Positions 1 to 9,207 of a DNA stretch of 64,000 bases are shown here, in pieces. Made by a program: the position numbers and the translations under genes. How positions within the stretch are numbered: the stretch's first letter is position 1; each line of letters begins with the position of its first letter. The notes below the pieces were generated by a model. It had not been told where the DNA came from, made no database searches, and saw nothing but the letters and a program-made list of their open reading frames with translations. The DNA is from an uncultured Collinsella sp. (GTDB lineage: Bacteria; Actinomycetota; Coriobacteriia; Coriobacteriales; Coriobacteriaceae): assembly GCA_905197665.1 (NCBI GenBank), contig CAJJZP010000009.1, positions 31,187-95,186 on the forward strand, written 5' to 3'.

Positions 1-30
1 GACGACCTGCAGGATAGTGAAGTTGACCAT
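1..30 (-). CDS. PTS mannose/sorbose-family IIC subunit, N-terminal fragment
   Basis: Only the first ten codons are in the window, reading MVNFTILQVV from an ATG at 30 and running off the left edge. A purine-rich ribosome binding site (AGGGGG) sits a few bases upstream. The position directly after a mannose-family IIB gene on the same strand makes a IIC permease subunit the likely identity. That is inferred from gene order, since ten residues cannot be assigned by sequence alone. Confidence 0.5.
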   Translation of the reverse strand, partial: MVNFTILQVV

Positions 31-39
31 ATTTCCCCC

Positions 40-513
40 TTAGATGAGGTCTGCGACGGAGACGGGCTTGTCGGCGGGCACGAACTGGGCCGTCACCTTG
101 ACGCCACGGGCGATGAGCGCCTTGTAGCTCTGGACGTTCTCGGCGGAGGCGTAGGCGCGCTGGGTGAGCTGGATGCCGTCCTCCTTGACGAGCGAGCCGC
201 CGACGACCAGCGACGGGAGCTCGACGCCCGACTCGACCAGGCGAAGCATCGTCTCGGGCTCCTTGGCGATGACGAAGACCTTCTCGCGGTCGTACTTGCC
301 CGCGGCGAAGTTCTTGAGCGCGGTCTGCTCGGAGATGATCGAAACGGCCATGCCCGCGGGGCGCGCCATCCTCATGGTGGACTTCAGGACCTCGTCGCCG
401 GCGACCTTGTCGTCGATGACCATGACTCGGGTCGCGCCCGACACCGGGGCCCACTGCGTCACGATGATGCCGTGAAGCAGGCGATTGTCGATTCGTGCCA
501 TAACAACACTCAT
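40..513 (-). CDS. PTS mannose/fructose/sorbose-family IIB subunit
   Basis: Cytoplasmic phosphocarrier that passes phosphate from IIA to the incoming sugar. The start is the ATG at 513 (MSVVMARIDNRLLHG), which has an AGGAG site at normal spacing; an upstream in-frame extension to 582 lacks one. The RIDNRLLHG motif carries the phosphorylated histidine (residue 14 from this start). Length (157 aa) is normal for the family. It lies between the regulator upstream (123 bp gap) and the IIC start downstream. The transported sugar cannot be told from the sequence. Confidence 0.9.
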   Translation of the reverse strand: MSVVMARIDNRLLHGIIVTQWAPVSGATRVMVIDDKVAGDEVLKSTMRMARPAGMAVSIISEQTALKNFAAGKYDREKVFVIAKEPETMLRLVESGVELPSLVVGGSLVKEDGIQLTQRAYASAENVQSYKALIARGVKVTAQFVPADKPVSVADLI

Positions 514-636
514 GTTTGCTCCTATCAAATGAAGTTTTGCGTTCGGTACTGCCTCGGCGCTATCCGGATTCGCGCCGGGCAAGGGGTTATCGGATTATTG
601 AGGACGCGCGGTCAGCTTGCGGCGGCGCGGGGAAGG

Positions 637-3378
637 TCACTCGTCGAGCAGGAGGTCCGAGGAGCCGAGGCGCTCTTCTCGCGCCGGGGCGGCGCTCACG
701 CTTATGTAGTCGAAGACATATGCGATCTCGCTTACGGGAACCTCTACGCGATAACGCGTCGAGATGCTCGAGAAGCTCTGCCTGAAGGACTCGATGAAAT
801 CGGCGCGTTCCTCCTCGAAGCGGTCCTGGCCAACGTAGGTCTCAATGGGGTTTCTGGTAACAAGGCGCTCGACGAGACAGCAGAGGTGAACGTAGAGCCC
901 AATGATGGCGTTGCTGCCGATCTTCTCGCCTGTCCTGCGCTGAAGCTCGTGCACGGCGCTCTCGATCTCATGGAATAGCCGCTCCGGGTCGAGGATGGTG
1001 ATGGAGCGGATGACGTTCTGCAGCGTCATGTTCGAGAGCAGCTTCTCGTGGAAAGAAGAGAGCTCGGAAGCGTCAAGCCACCTGCCGAACACGGCATCAA
1101 CCTTAGAGGCGGACGCCGTCGACATGATGTCCTCGAGGGCGACGAAGGGGACGGAGGCGACCCCGGGGTCTCCCGTGCCGATGACGGCGCAGACGCGGTG
1201 CTCGGAGAAAACGGCGTCGTTCGACCCGTTCGCGACGAGCTGCTTGAAGGGCCTCGTGAGCAGGCGCGCGCCTATGGTGCGCGGGAGGCTCTGCGAGACG
1301 AGCTGGCGTATCCTCTCCGCGGCGTCGACCCCGGACTCGGAGCAGAAGACGATGGCGTCCTCACGGTTGACGCGCTCGATCACCTTGCAGTGCGTCACGC
1401 ACGCGGCGGTCGCATCGCCAAGAACCTCGGCGATGGACTTGCCGCCGAGCAGCCCGACCCCGATCTCGAGCGCAAGACCGGTAGAGACGTTGTTCACCAC
1501 GCCGATAGTGGAGTCGGTAACGTTCTCGAGGGCCTTATAGGCCTCCTCCAAAGAGCCCATGTCGACGAGGAACACGACCCCGGTGCAGTAGGAATGGCGG
1601 TCGACGAGGCGCTGGAGCGGACCGACGATGTCCTTCAGCTGCTGGTCGTAGGGCATGTCGACAGCCTCGTACACATGCATGCCGAGCATACGGTTCGCCG
1701 CGTCGGCGATGCTCGTCGCCGTTGAGTAGCCGTGGGACAAGATGACGCAGAGCGTCCGAAGGGCCTTCGCATCGCGAGACTCCGATGCGACGCACAGCGT
1801 CAGAAGCGTCTTCGTGAAGTGATCGAGCGAGATTCCCAGCGCCCCTTCCACGTCTGCGGCGACCTGATCGGAGACACTCGAGGCAAACGGCAATTCGGAG
1901 GTCACGGCACCGAGGAGATGGGAGATTTGCTCCGCGCAGGCAGACTTTCGCTTAGCCAGGCCGATACCCGGCCACAACTGCAGGCAAATCTCCTGGGCCA
2001 GTAGAAAAGCGACCTTCCTCGAAAGCTCGATGCCATAAGAAGAGCCTGCGTCGGCAAGGACCGCGCCCACGACGCGCTCGAAGGCGCGCGACCTCGAGGA
2101 GGCGACGCCGTGGTCGAAGATCAAGTGATCCTCAACGCCGCGCACAGCGGAGACAGCTTGCGAGACAAGCTCGGAGACAGAGAGCTCCCCGGCGCAGAAT
2201 CGCTCATCGAGGGAGCACAGGGCATCGAGCGCCTGCTCGACCGGCCCTGTGCTCTCGGCGGCATCCAGAGACGCGTCGATCAGAACGCCATCGTCGGGCT
2301 GTTGATCGATCTGCGCGGAGGAGAGGAGCCCGCTGGGAAGAAGATACGGGCGAACGACGACGTAGTCGCCCTCGCGATTGAGGAACGCTTTGGCGCAGCA
2401 GTTCGTCACGCAGGCGCGCAAGCCGGCGATGTTATCGGAAAAGTCCGCGTTCACGAGGCAACGGTATGCGCCGCGGCTGATCTTCACATCAGAACCGATT
2501 CGGCACCCCTCGCTGCGCAGGAAGCTCAAGATGAGATCCTCGCGCTCCTCGGGGGTCCGCTCCTTGAGTGAGGGGACGCGGGCACAGATGGGCATTTTGC
2601 TGTAGGCCGAGGAAACCTTCAGGTCATCGGCGGATAGCGTCGTCGAAAGAACGAGGCGAGCGCGCGGCGCATCCTGGGAGGCATCGAGCCCGAGGGCCGT
2701 CGCAAGGCAGTGCTCCATCGCAGAGGGAGAGAGTGCCTCGATGCCGTTGACAAAGACCACACCCCCGCGCGCTTTCGCGATCGACTCGTCAAGAAGCCCG
2801 TTGAACGAGGCGGCGTCCGGGACCCCGGCGCAGTCGATGCGCACATAGGAGGAGTCGCGGGACAGCAAGCCCTGGTTCTTGCCGTACTCGTACACAAGGC
2901 GAGAAAGGAAAGACTTACCGACACCCACGCCGCCGCTCAAGAGGATGGGCAGGCCAAACGGAGGGTACTGAACCGCAGCCTTGCACTGCTCGACAACGGA
3001 GCTGAGGCTCATGTCGAAGCCCACGGCACGCGCGAAGTCGCGGTGATCGGCGATTCCCGTCGCCTGGATGAGGTCGGCGAGCGAGGCGTACTCGCTTGCA
3101 GAGAGCTTTACCTGAAAACGCTTCTGGAACGCGCGGCGATGAAAATAACGGACAGGCCTGCCCGCCACCTTAACCACAAGACCGGCGCGAACAAGGTCGT
3201 TGAGGTACTGGCTCGCCAGGCTCCTGGAGATGATGAGCGTCTCGGCGATGTCGGAGGTGGACAGACGGGCAAGGTCGTCGAGCGAGACGGCAGAGGTGAG
3301 GGCCTCGAGATGCTCGAGAATCCTGTCCCTCATGTCGACGGGTTTCTTTGCCAAGCTGTCCTGTGTGGTCTTGTCCAT
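637..3378 (-). CDS. LevR-like PTS regulator with HTH, AAA+, PRD and EIIA-Man domains
   Basis: Regulator of the PTS genes downstream, 913 aa. Order of domains: winged HTH (about 20-80), AAA+ domain with Walker A GGVGVGKS at 149-156, a PRD-like helical region (about 390-500), an EIIA-mannose-like domain with ILSHG (His549), and a second PRD near the C-terminus (LYVHL). LevR/ManR relatives activate sigma-54 promoters and are controlled by PTS phosphorylation. Here the Walker B acidic pair is replaced (VVFVNGIE at 207-214) and no GAFTGA loop is visible between Walker A and B, so ATP-driven sigma-54 activation is doubtful. Start ATG at 3378; the stop is 123 bp before the IIB gene. Confidence 0.85.
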   Translation of the reverse strand: MDKTTQDSLAKKPVDMRDRILEHLEALTSAVSLDDLARLSTSDIAETLIISRSLASQYLNDLVRAGLVVKVAGRPVRYFHRRAFQKRFQVKLSASEYASLADLIQATGIADHRDFARAVGFDMSLSSVVEQCKAAVQYPPFGLPILLSGGVGVGKSFLSRLVYEYGKNQGLLSRDSSYVRIDCAGVPDAASFNGLLDESIAKARGGVVFVNGIEALSPSAMEHCLATALGLDASQDAPRARLVLSTTLSADDLKVSSAYSKMPICARVPSLKERTPEEREDLILSFLRSEGCRIGSDVKISRGAYRCLVNADFSDNIAGLRACVTNCCAKAFLNREGDYVVVRPYLLPSGLLSSAQIDQQPDDGVLIDASLDAAESTGPVEQALDALCSLDERFCAGELSVSELVSQAVSAVRGVEDHLIFDHGVASSRSRAFERVVGAVLADAGSSYGIELSRKVAFLLAQEICLQLWPGIGLAKRKSACAEQISHLLGAVTSELPFASSVSDQVAADVEGALGISLDHFTKTLLTLCVASESRDAKALRTLCVILSHGYSTATSIADAANRMLGMHVYEAVDMPYDQQLKDIVGPLQRLVDRHSYCTGVVFLVDMGSLEEAYKALENVTDSTIGVVNNVSTGLALEIGVGLLGGKSIAEVLGDATAACVTHCKVIERVNREDAIVFCSESGVDAAERIRQLVSQSLPRTIGARLLTRPFKQLVANGSNDAVFSEHRVCAVIGTGDPGVASVPFVALEDIMSTASASKVDAVFGRWLDASELSSFHEKLLSNMTLQNVIRSITILDPERLFHEIESAVHELQRRTGEKIGSNAIIGLYVHLCCLVERLVTRNPIETYVGQDRFEEERADFIESFRQSFSSISTRYRVEVPVSEIAYVFDYISVSAAPAREERLGSSDLLLDE

Positions 3379-3605
3379 GACTTCTTACCTCCTCGTACAA
3401 GGAGTATAAGGGGAGAACAGAGAACGGAAGGGGGCGCGTGGGGGAATCAACAGCTCCGAGGAAAAGTCCACCACTTGAGGGGCAGAAAACAACGGCCATT
3501 GAACATTCAGGGCCGACGCTCAACACTTCGGCTCGACACTTCGCTTTGGAAAGGGCCCCGGCGCGCCGGAGTCCCAACATAAAGAAGGGCCCCGGCGCGC
3601 AGGGC

Positions 3606-3960
3606 CTAAAGCTTAACCATGCGCGCGGCGATGCGGGCGCAGTCGCAGGCGGCCTTCTTCTCGAAGGTGTTGTAGTCGACGACCCGGCTCTCGGCGCAGG
3701 GCTTGTCGCTGATGGCGCGCACGACGACGAGGGGCACGCCGTTGAGATAGGCGGCCTGCGCGATGGTGCAGCCCTCCATCTCGCAGCACAGGTCGCCGAA
3801 GATCGCGAGGATTCGCTCCTTCTGTTCCGCGGGCGAGACAAACTGGTCGCCGGAGACGACGCAGCCCTTGAGGACCTTAATGTCGGGGGCGACGGCGGCC
3901 GCGGCGGCGCACGCCGCCAGCAAGGGCCGGAACGGATCGCGCAAGATCAAGGCGTAGCCC
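3606..3960 (-). pseudogene. mtnN: 5'-truncated MTA/SAH nucleosidase
   Basis: The last ~115 codons match the C-terminal half of methylthioadenosine/S-adenosylhomocysteine nucleosidase: VSGDQFVSP, CCEMEGCTIAQAA (the substrate-binding Met-Glu) and the catalytic-aspartate motif VVRAISD are all present. The N-terminal half is missing; at about 3955-3975 the reading frame runs into an IS3-type transposase remnant on the other strand. An open frame continues to 4130, but that part is antisense to transposase sequence and not nucleosidase. The gene is therefore taken as inactivated by IS insertion. Whether another intact copy exists in the genome is not visible here. Confidence 0.8.
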
Positions 3961-4381
3961 GGGAGGTCGGGCGTTACCGTCAGCCGACGCCGCGTCTGCC
4001 GCATCATGAGGGAGAACGGCCTGGCCGGCGCATACGGCAGGAAGAGGTTCAAGGTGCACCCCGGGGCGGTCAACGAGGCCGACGTGTCGAACGTCGTCGC
4101 GCGCGGCTTCGGCGGCAGGGCGCCGTGCACCCATATATGCAGCGACTTGGTCTGCGTGCGCGTCGGGACGTCGTGGAACTACGTCTGCCTGCTCGTCGAC
4201 CTCTGCAACGGGGAGATCGTCGGCCACTCCGAAGGACCGAGGAGGGACGCGCGAGCTCCGAGCCAAGCTCTTGGATTACGTGCACTGGTACAACAACTTC
4301 AGGATCCACTCGACGCTGGGCTACATGTCGCCGGTCGAGTTCAGAAAGGCGGGGCCGTCCCTCCCGGAATCGTCCAAATAG
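3958..4381 (+). mobile_element. Degenerate IS3-family transposase (OrfB) remnant
   Basis: Frame 1 from about 3970 to 4245 encodes RRVCRIMRENGL, then an rve integrase-core segment (CSDLVCVRVG, WNYVCLLVDLCN, EIVGHSEG). From 4262 a different frame encodes the usual C-terminal end (YVHWYNNFRIHSTLGYMSP) and stops at 4381. The frame change with loss of the middle part, including the final DDE glutamate region, means it cannot make active transposase. The left end abuts the broken nucleosidase gene. No clear terminal inverted repeats or target duplication were found. Confidence 0.8.
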
Positions 4382-5087
4382 GTGTTGCCAATCCATAGCC
4401 AATCCAGCCATCATCTCCGCGAAGGCGGACGTCAGGAAAAGCTCGGCTTGAGCTCGGTCGGACGCGGTCTGTGGGGCATCATTCAGGCTCAGGGGGTCTC
4501 CTTGTCTTCTTCGGTCGCAACCTGAATGATAGGGACGGCCCCTTCTCTCTTTCCCCTTCGTTTTCGACGCGTCACCCTCTCGGCGGGCTTAAGGCCCGCG
4601 CTCGCGGGTGCAGGGGCTACGCCCAAACCCCAAAAACGTAACGCCGTGCTCGAAGCGTTTCCGGACGTCAGCGTAATCTCAAATCCGGTTCGTCAACTCA
4701 TGGGCAAGCCACCTGAGACTACTCATTTCTCCTACTGGCAATGAAGACCTGCGACCTGCAGTTTTGCAAACTGCTTGAAAGCCACCTGCGTTGATTCACT
4801 TCCTATTGCAGCTGGCGGCTTGCACGCGAAAAGGCATTTAAGTTTCAAAACGGGCGTTTTCGGCGCTATCGAGCCTCCAAAGGCATCCCGCCGCGCCCTT
4901 TGGGACAAAAACAAAAACTCAAAGCCCTGAGTTCGAAAATAGTTTTTGGAGTTGTCCCGACTTTTGTCCCCGAAGCCGACGAAACGCGACAGGGTGTCAC
5001 CTGGCGGCACTCGATTCGAGACGGCACCGAAAACTGGATGCAACCGGAATGACGGGACGGCAGAACCGAAGCCATCGAGTGGGGATA
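4382..5087. other. About 700 bp without a supportable gene
   Basis: Short open frames are present but none resembles a protein or has a ribosome binding site. The only structure I see is the 10-bp inverted repeat at 4478-4530. The stretch lies between an IS remnant and the terminator closing the ribosomal block, so it may be a rearrangement junction. Confidence 0.5.
4478..4530. repeat. 10-bp perfect inverted repeat with 33-nt spacer
   Basis: ATCATTCAGG at 4478-4487 is repeated as CCTGAATGAT at 4521-4530. It lies about 100 bp beyond the transposase stop codon and could be an end of the decayed IS or part of another small element. No T-run follows, so a terminator is unlikely. Confidence 0.5.
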
Positions 5088-5122
5088 GAAAAAGGCCCGG
5101 GTGCCGTGGCATCCGGGCCTTT
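5088..5122 (-). terminator. Rho-independent terminator after rplX
   Basis: A 15-bp stem (one G-U type mismatch) between 5091-5105 and 5108-5122 with a T-run on the minus strand at its end. It sits 28 bp downstream of the rplX stop and shows that the ribosomal operon ends there instead of continuing into rplE. Confidence 0.85.
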
Positions 5123-5149
5123 GCTAGCAACTTAACTGTTGCGGGCAGC

Positions 5150-5455
5150 TTAGAACTTGTGGCCGCACTTCTTGCAGACGCGCAGCTTGTTCTTGCCGTC
5201 CTTCTCGTGACCGACGCGGGTAACCTTACCGCACTCGGGGCAAACGAGATTGACGTTGGAGGCGTCGATGGGAGCCTCCTGCGAAACGATGCCGCCCTGC
5301 TGGTTGGCAGCGTTGGGCTTGACGGCCTTCTTGACGACCGAAACGCCCTCGACAACGACCTTGTTCTCGGCGGGGAGAGCACGCAGGACAACGCCCTGCT
5401 TGCCGCGATCCTTACCAGAGAGAACCTGGACCTTATCGCCCTTCTTGATATACAT
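5150..5455 (-). CDS. rplX: 50S ribosomal protein L24
   Basis: Early-assembly protein of the 50S subunit. The KOW motif lies at the start ([19 protein letters not shown]), and a C-terminal [10 protein letters not shown]...CKKCGHKF zinc-ribbon-like segment follows; total 101 aa, normal for bacterial L24. It is 13 bp downstream of rplN and is the last gene of the block. In most bacteria rplE follows directly, but here a terminator does. Confidence 0.97.
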   Translation of the reverse strand: MYIKKGDKVQVLSGKDRGKQGVVLRALPAENKVVVEGVSVVKKAVKPNAANQQGGIVSQEAPIDASNVNLVCPECGKVTRVGHEKDGKNKLRVCKKCGHKF

Positions 5456-5468
5456 ATATCTCCCCTAA

Positions 5469-5837
5469 CTACAGGGTCTCGGGAGCGAGCGAGACGATCT
5501 TCATGTACTTCTTGTCACGAAGCTCGCGAGCGACGGGCCCGAAGATACGGGTGCCGACGGGCGAACCATCGTTGTTGATGACAACGCAGGCGTTCTCATC
5601 AAAGCGAATGTAGGAGCCATCCTTGCGGCGGATCTCCTTAACGGTGCGAACGACGACGCAACGGACAACGTCCTTCTTCTTGACGTTGGCGCCAGGGGTA
5701 GCCTCCTGGACAGCACCGATGAACACATCGCCGATGCCTGCATAACGACGCTTGGAACCGCCAAGCACCTTGATGCAGCGAATCTTGCGAGCGCCGGAGT
5801 TGTCGGCGACGTTCAGCATGGTTTGCATCTGAATCAT
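5469..5837 (-). CDS. rplN: 50S ribosomal protein L14
   Basis: Subunit-interface protein of 50S, 122 aa, with the family start [16 protein letters not shown] and the conserved [11 protein letters not shown] near the C-terminus. It is preceded by a 118-bp gap, long for this operon, which holds a foldable structure (5863-5938). Followed closely by rplX. Confidence 0.97.
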   Translation of the reverse strand: MIQMQTMLNVADNSGARKIRCIKVLGGSKRRYAGIGDVFIGAVQEATPGANVKKKDVVRCVVVRTVKEIRRKDGSYIRFDENACVVINNDGSPVGTRIFGPVARELRDKKYMKIVSLAPETL

Positions 5838-5862
5838 GGTAGATGTTCCTCCGAACTAAGAA

Positions 5863-5938
5863 CCGAAGAGAGGTGCGCAGCCTTTATACGGCCCGTGGTA
5901 TGCAAGCCAGGCATACGCACATCTTCGGAAACGTACAA
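5863..5938 (-). promoter_or_regulatory. Structured rpsQ-rplN intergenic RNA, candidate leader
   Basis: Read on the minus strand, CCGAAGA plus GTGCG at the 5' end can pair with CGCAC and TCTTCGG at the 3' end. Inside is a perfect 6-bp hairpin (GTATGC/GCATAC) and a GC-rich third segment, giving a three-way-junction outline. The fold was derived by eye. A role in autoregulation of rplN-rplX is inferred. Confidence 0.4.
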
Positions 5939-5955
5939 GTCGTAAGAGCGACTGC

Positions 5956-6216
5956 TTATTTAGCGCGCTCGACGACCTCGATGAGGCGCCAACGCTTCAT
6001 CTTGGACATAGGACGGGTCTCCATAACGCGGACGGTATCGCCCACGCCAGCCGTGCACTCCTCGTCGTGAGCGTGCAGCTTCTTGGAGCTGGTCATCATC
6101 TTGCCGTACTTGGGGTGACGCTTGCGCTCGGTGATGGTGACAACGATGGTCTTGGCACCGGAGACGGAGGTAACGACACCCGTACGGACCTTACGCGAGT
6201 TACGCGAATCAGTCAT
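5956..6216 (-). CDS. rpsQ: 30S ribosomal protein S17
   Basis: 16S rRNA-binding protein, 86 aa. Family features include RTGVVTSVSGAKTIVV and the KLHAHDEE segment followed by GDTVRVMETRPMSKMKRW. Lies 16 bp after rpmC in the usual S10/spc order. Confidence 0.97.
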   Translation of the reverse strand: MTDSRNSRKVRTGVVTSVSGAKTIVVTITERKRHPKYGKMMTSSKKLHAHDEECTAGVGDTVRVMETRPMSKMKRWRLIEVVERAK

Positions 6217-6232
6217 GTTCTCTCCTTAGGTC

Positions 6233-6448
6233 CTACTCGGCGACAGCGGACTTCTCCGCTGCGATCTCGCGGGCGCGCTGCTCCGTGAGGACGCGAGCGA
6301 TGTCCTTCTTCACGGTGTTGACGCGAGCGGTGTTGTCCAGCTGGCTGGTGGCCATCTGGAAACGAAGGTTAAAGAGCTCGGCGCGCATTTCCTTCAGCTT
6401 CTCAACGAGCTGAGCGTCCGAGAGCTCACGAATCTCTGCGGGCTTCAT
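6233..6448 (-). CDS. rpmC: 50S ribosomal protein L29
   Basis: Small two-helix protein at the polypeptide exit tunnel, 71 aa, starting [14 protein letters not shown] and containing the typical ELFNLRFQMATSQLDN. Its ATG overlaps the rplP stop (TAATG), pointing to translational coupling. Confidence 0.97.
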   Translation of the reverse strand: MKPAEIRELSDAQLVEKLKEMRAELFNLRFQMATSQLDNTARVNTVKKDIARVLTEQRAREIAAEKSAVAE

Positions 6449-6951
6449 TAGTTCTCCTCCTTGGCGGCGGCGGCGTCCTCAGCAGCCCACTTGGCCTCGA
6501 GAGCGGCCTCCTCAGCCATCTCCTTCTCGATGCGCTGCTCAGCGTTCTTGGCAGCAACAATCTTGGTCTTGATGGGAAGCTTGTGCTGTGCAAGACGCAG
6601 AGCCTCGCGAGCGACCTCCTCGGGCACGCCCTTGACCTCGAACATGATGCGGCCGGGCTTGACGACGGCCACCCACTCCTCGGGGTTACCCTTACCAGAA
6701 CCCATGCGAGTCTCGGCAGGCTTCTTGGTGATGGGCTTATCGGGGAAGATCGTGATGTAGACACGACCGCCACGCTTCATGTAGCGGGTCATGGCAATAC
6801 GAGCGGCCTCGATCTGACGGTTGGTGATCCAATGGGCCTCGAGAGCCTGGATACCAAACTCGCCGAAATGCAGCTCGGTATTACCCTTGGCCTGGCCCTT
6901 CATGGAGCCACGCTGCACCTTGCGGTGAAGAATACGCTTAGGGGCAAGCAC
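6448..6951 (-). CDS. rplP: 50S ribosomal protein L16 with C-terminal extension
   Basis: 23S rRNA-binding protein near the A-site tRNA. The start codon is GTG at 6951, overlapping the rpsC stop by one base. The core ([15 protein letters not shown] to about residue 138) is standard. The last ~30 residues form an extra acidic, alanine-rich helix-like tail (rich in EEAALEAKW type sequence) that makes it 167 aa against the usual ~138. Confidence 0.96.
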   Translation of the reverse strand: MLAPKRILHRKVQRGSMKGQAKGNTELHFGEFGIQALEAHWITNRQIEAARIAMTRYMKRGGRVYITIFPDKPITKKPAETRMGSGKGNPEEWVAVVKPGRIMFEVKGVPEEVAREALRLAQHKLPIKTKIVAAKNAEQRIEKEMAEEAALEAKWAAEDAAAAKEEN

Positions 6952-7661
6952 TACTGACCCCTCCTCTCGGAGTTACGACGACGAGGACGGGAAGAGCCCT
7001 CGAGTGCAGGGTTGGGAACAGGCTGGCCCGGGAGCTTCTCGCCCAGGTAGATCCAGACCTTCACGCCGCAAGCGCCCATGGTGGTGCTGGCGACAGCCGT
7101 GCCGTAGTCGATCTTGGCACGGAGGGTGTGCAGAGGCACGCGACCCTCGCGGTACCACTCACGACGGCCCATCTCGGCACCGCCGAGACGACCGGAGCAC
7201 TGGATACGGATACCCTTAGCGCCGGCCTTGCGGGCGGACTGGACAGCCTTGCGCATAGCGCGACGGAAGGCAACGCGGCCCTCGAGCTGCTCGGCGATAG
7301 ACTGAGCAACGAGGTTGGCGTCGAGCTCGGGGCGCTTGATCTCGACAACGTCGACGGAGAGCTGGCCCTTGGAGACGCCAGCGACCTTCTCGAGCTCGGT
7401 GCGGAGGGTATCGATCTCGGCACCCTTCTTACCGATGACAACGCCGGGGCGAGCGGTGAGGATGATGACCTTCACCTTGTCGCCAGCGCGCTCGATCTCG
7501 ACGCGGGAGACAGCTGCGCGGGAAAGACGCTTCTCGAGGTACTTGCGGATCTCGAGATCGTTACCGAGGGTCTTAGCGTAATCCTTCTCTGCGAACCAGC
7601 GGGAGCGCCAGTTCTCGGTGATGCCAAGACGGAAGCCGGTGGGGTAGACTTTCTGACCCAT
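6951..7661 (-). CDS. rpsC: 30S ribosomal protein S3
   Basis: Part of the mRNA entry channel, 236 aa. Starts [14 protein letters not shown] and contains the KH-domain [11 protein letters not shown] loop and the C-terminal [10 protein letters not shown] segment. The stop overlaps the rplP GTG start. Confidence 0.97.
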   Translation of the reverse strand: MGQKVYPTGFRLGITENWRSRWFAEKDYAKTLGNDLEIRKYLEKRLSRAAVSRVEIERAGDKVKVIILTARPGVVIGKKGAEIDTLRTELEKVAGVSKGQLSVDVVEIKRPELDANLVAQSIAEQLEGRVAFRRAMRKAVQSARKAGAKGIRIQCSGRLGGAEMGRREWYREGRVPLHTLRAKIDYGTAVASTTMGACGVKVWIYLGEKLPGQPVPNPALEGSSRPRRRNSERRGQ

Positions 7662-7667
7662 ACAGCT

Positions 7668-8039
7668 TTACGCCTCCTTTCGAGGAGCAACGACGACGGT
7701 GATGTGGGAAGTACGCTTCAGAATGCGAGAAGCGGAACCCTTGGCGCGGGGACGGATGCGCTTAAGCGTCGGACCCTCGTCAACATAGGCAGCGGCGACA
7801 ACCAGGTTGTCGGCACGCAGACCGTTGTTGTTCTCGGCGTTCGCAACGGCGGAACGGAGAACCTTCTCGACATCCACGGCGACGGCGCGGTCGCAGAAGT
7901 GGAGGATGTCGAAGGCCTGAGCGACAGGCTTGCGGCGGATCAGATCGACCACCAGGCGGGCCTTGCTGGGGGAAACACGCACGTACTTAGCGACGGCGCG
8001 AACCTCGGTGGCCTCAGTTTCAATAGACTTAGTTGCCAT
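7668..8039 (-). CDS. rplV: 50S ribosomal protein L22
   Basis: Exit-tunnel protein, 123 aa, with [17 protein letters not shown] near the N-terminus and the beta-hairpin region [13 protein letters not shown] that lines the tunnel. The macrolide-relevant hairpin looks unmodified. Six bases separate it from rpsC. Confidence 0.97.
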   Translation of the reverse strand: MATKSIETEATEVRAVAKYVRVSPSKARLVVDLIRRKPVAQAFDILHFCDRAVAVDVEKVLRSAVANAENNNGLRADNLVVAAAYVDEGPTLKRIRPRAKGSASRILKRTSHITVVVAPRKEA

Positions 8040-8053
8040 TTACGGTTAACCCC

Positions 8054-8314
8054 CTATTTGGCCTTGTGGCCACGGAACGTACGAGTCGGCGCGAACTCGC
8101 CGAGCTTGTGACCAACCATGGACTCGGTAACATACACGGGCACATGCTTGCGGCCGTCGTGGACGGCGATGGTGTGACCAACCATCTCGGGGAAGATGGT
8201 GGACGCGCGGGACCAGGTCTTCACGACGTCCTTCTTGCCAGCCTCGTTCATCGCGGTGATACGCGAGAGAAGGCGAGTCTCCACGAACGGGCCCTTTTTG
8301 AGACTTCTGCTCAT
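8054..8314 (-). CDS. rpsS: 30S ribosomal protein S19
   Basis: 30S head protein, 86 aa, with [11 protein letters not shown] at the start and the conserved [23 protein letters not shown]. Standard position between rplB and rplV. Confidence 0.97.
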   Translation of the reverse strand: MSRSLKKGPFVETRLLSRITAMNEAGKKDVVKTWSRASTIFPEMVGHTIAVHDGRKHVPVYVTESMVGHKLGEFAPTRTFRGHKAK

Positions 8315-8346
8315 AAGTGCTTTCTCCTAAAACTCGGTATCCGAAA

Positions 8347-9177
8347 TTACTTCTTACGGCGACGAATGATGTGCTGGTTCGAGACCTTCTTCTTCTTGCG
8401 CGTACGAAGGCCCTTCGTCGGCTTACCCCAGGGGGTAACAGAGGGACGACCAGAGGTGTGGTTCTTGCCCTCGCCACCGCCGTGCGGGTGGTCGACAGGG
8501 TTCATGACGGTACCGCGGACGGTCGGGCGCACGTTCATGTGACGCTTACGGCCGGCCTTGCCGATGACGATGTTGGCGTGATCGGCGTTGCCGACCTCAC
8601 CGACGGTGGCGCGGCAGGTAACGAGGATGCGGCGCATCTCGGAGGAAGGCATACGGACGATAGCGTACTTGCCCTCCTTACCCATCAGCTGGCAGGAGTT
8701 ACCGGCGGAACGGGCGATAGCAGCGCCCTTGCCCGGCTGGAACTCGACGGCGTGGATGAGCGTACCGACGGGGATGTCGGCGAGGGGCAGAGCGTTGCCC
8801 GGCTTGATGTCGGCGTCAGAACCGGACATGATGGTCTGACCGACCTCGAGGCCCTTGGGGGCCAGGATGTAGCGCTTCTCACCGTCAGCGTAGTGCAGCA
8901 GAGCGATGCGAGCGGAACGGTTCGGATCGTACTCGATCGTGGCAACCTTGGCGGGCACGCCGTCCTTGTTGCGCTTGAAGTCGATCACGCGGTAACGACG
9001 CTTCACGCCGCCGCCCTGGTGGCGGGTGGTGATGCGGCCGTTGTTGTTACGACCGGCCTTCTTGGGCAGGGGCTCGAGAAGGGACTTCTCGGGCTTGGTG
9101 CAGGTGATCTCAGAGAAATCGGAGATCGTCTGCCAACGCCTACCAGCGGAGGTCGGCTTAAGGTGCTTTACAGCCAT
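8347..9177 (-). CDS. rplB: 50S ribosomal protein L2
   Basis: Peptidyl-transferase-centre protein, 276 aa. The ATG at 9177 ([14 protein letters not shown]) is chosen over an open extension to 9252 because it matches the family N-terminus and has a GAAAGGGA site. The key loop [10 protein letters not shown], which holds the conserved histidine, is intact. A 179-bp gap with strong RNA structure precedes the gene, unusual inside this operon. Confidence 0.97.
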   Translation of the reverse strand: MAVKHLKPTSAGRRWQTISDFSEITCTKPEKSLLEPLPKKAGRNNNGRITTRHQGGGVKRRYRVIDFKRNKDGVPAKVATIEYDPNRSARIALLHYADGEKRYILAPKGLEVGQTIMSGSDADIKPGNALPLADIPVGTLIHAVEFQPGKGAAIARSAGNSCQLMGKEGKYAIVRMPSSEMRRILVTCRATVGEVGNADHANIVIGKAGRKRHMNVRPTVRGTVMNPVDHPHGGGEGKNHTSGRPSVTPWGKPTKGLRTRKKKKVSNQHIIRRRKK

Positions 9178-9207
9178 TACAATCCCTTTCAATAGGAATC
9201 CGTTAGC

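Noticed and set aside
514..636. A sigma-54 (-12/-24) promoter for the first PTS genes
   Set aside because: No TGGCAC-N5-TTGC-like sequence was found in the IIB upstream region on the correct strand.
3553..3600. Two GGCCCCGGCGCG stretches near the nucleosidase stop, as double terminator
   Set aside because: Stems are short and loops GC-rich, and T-runs are poor; too weak to list as a feature.
4526..4744. 72-codon plus-strand open frame as a gene
   Set aside because: No ribosome binding site, no similarity recognised, in a likely junction region.
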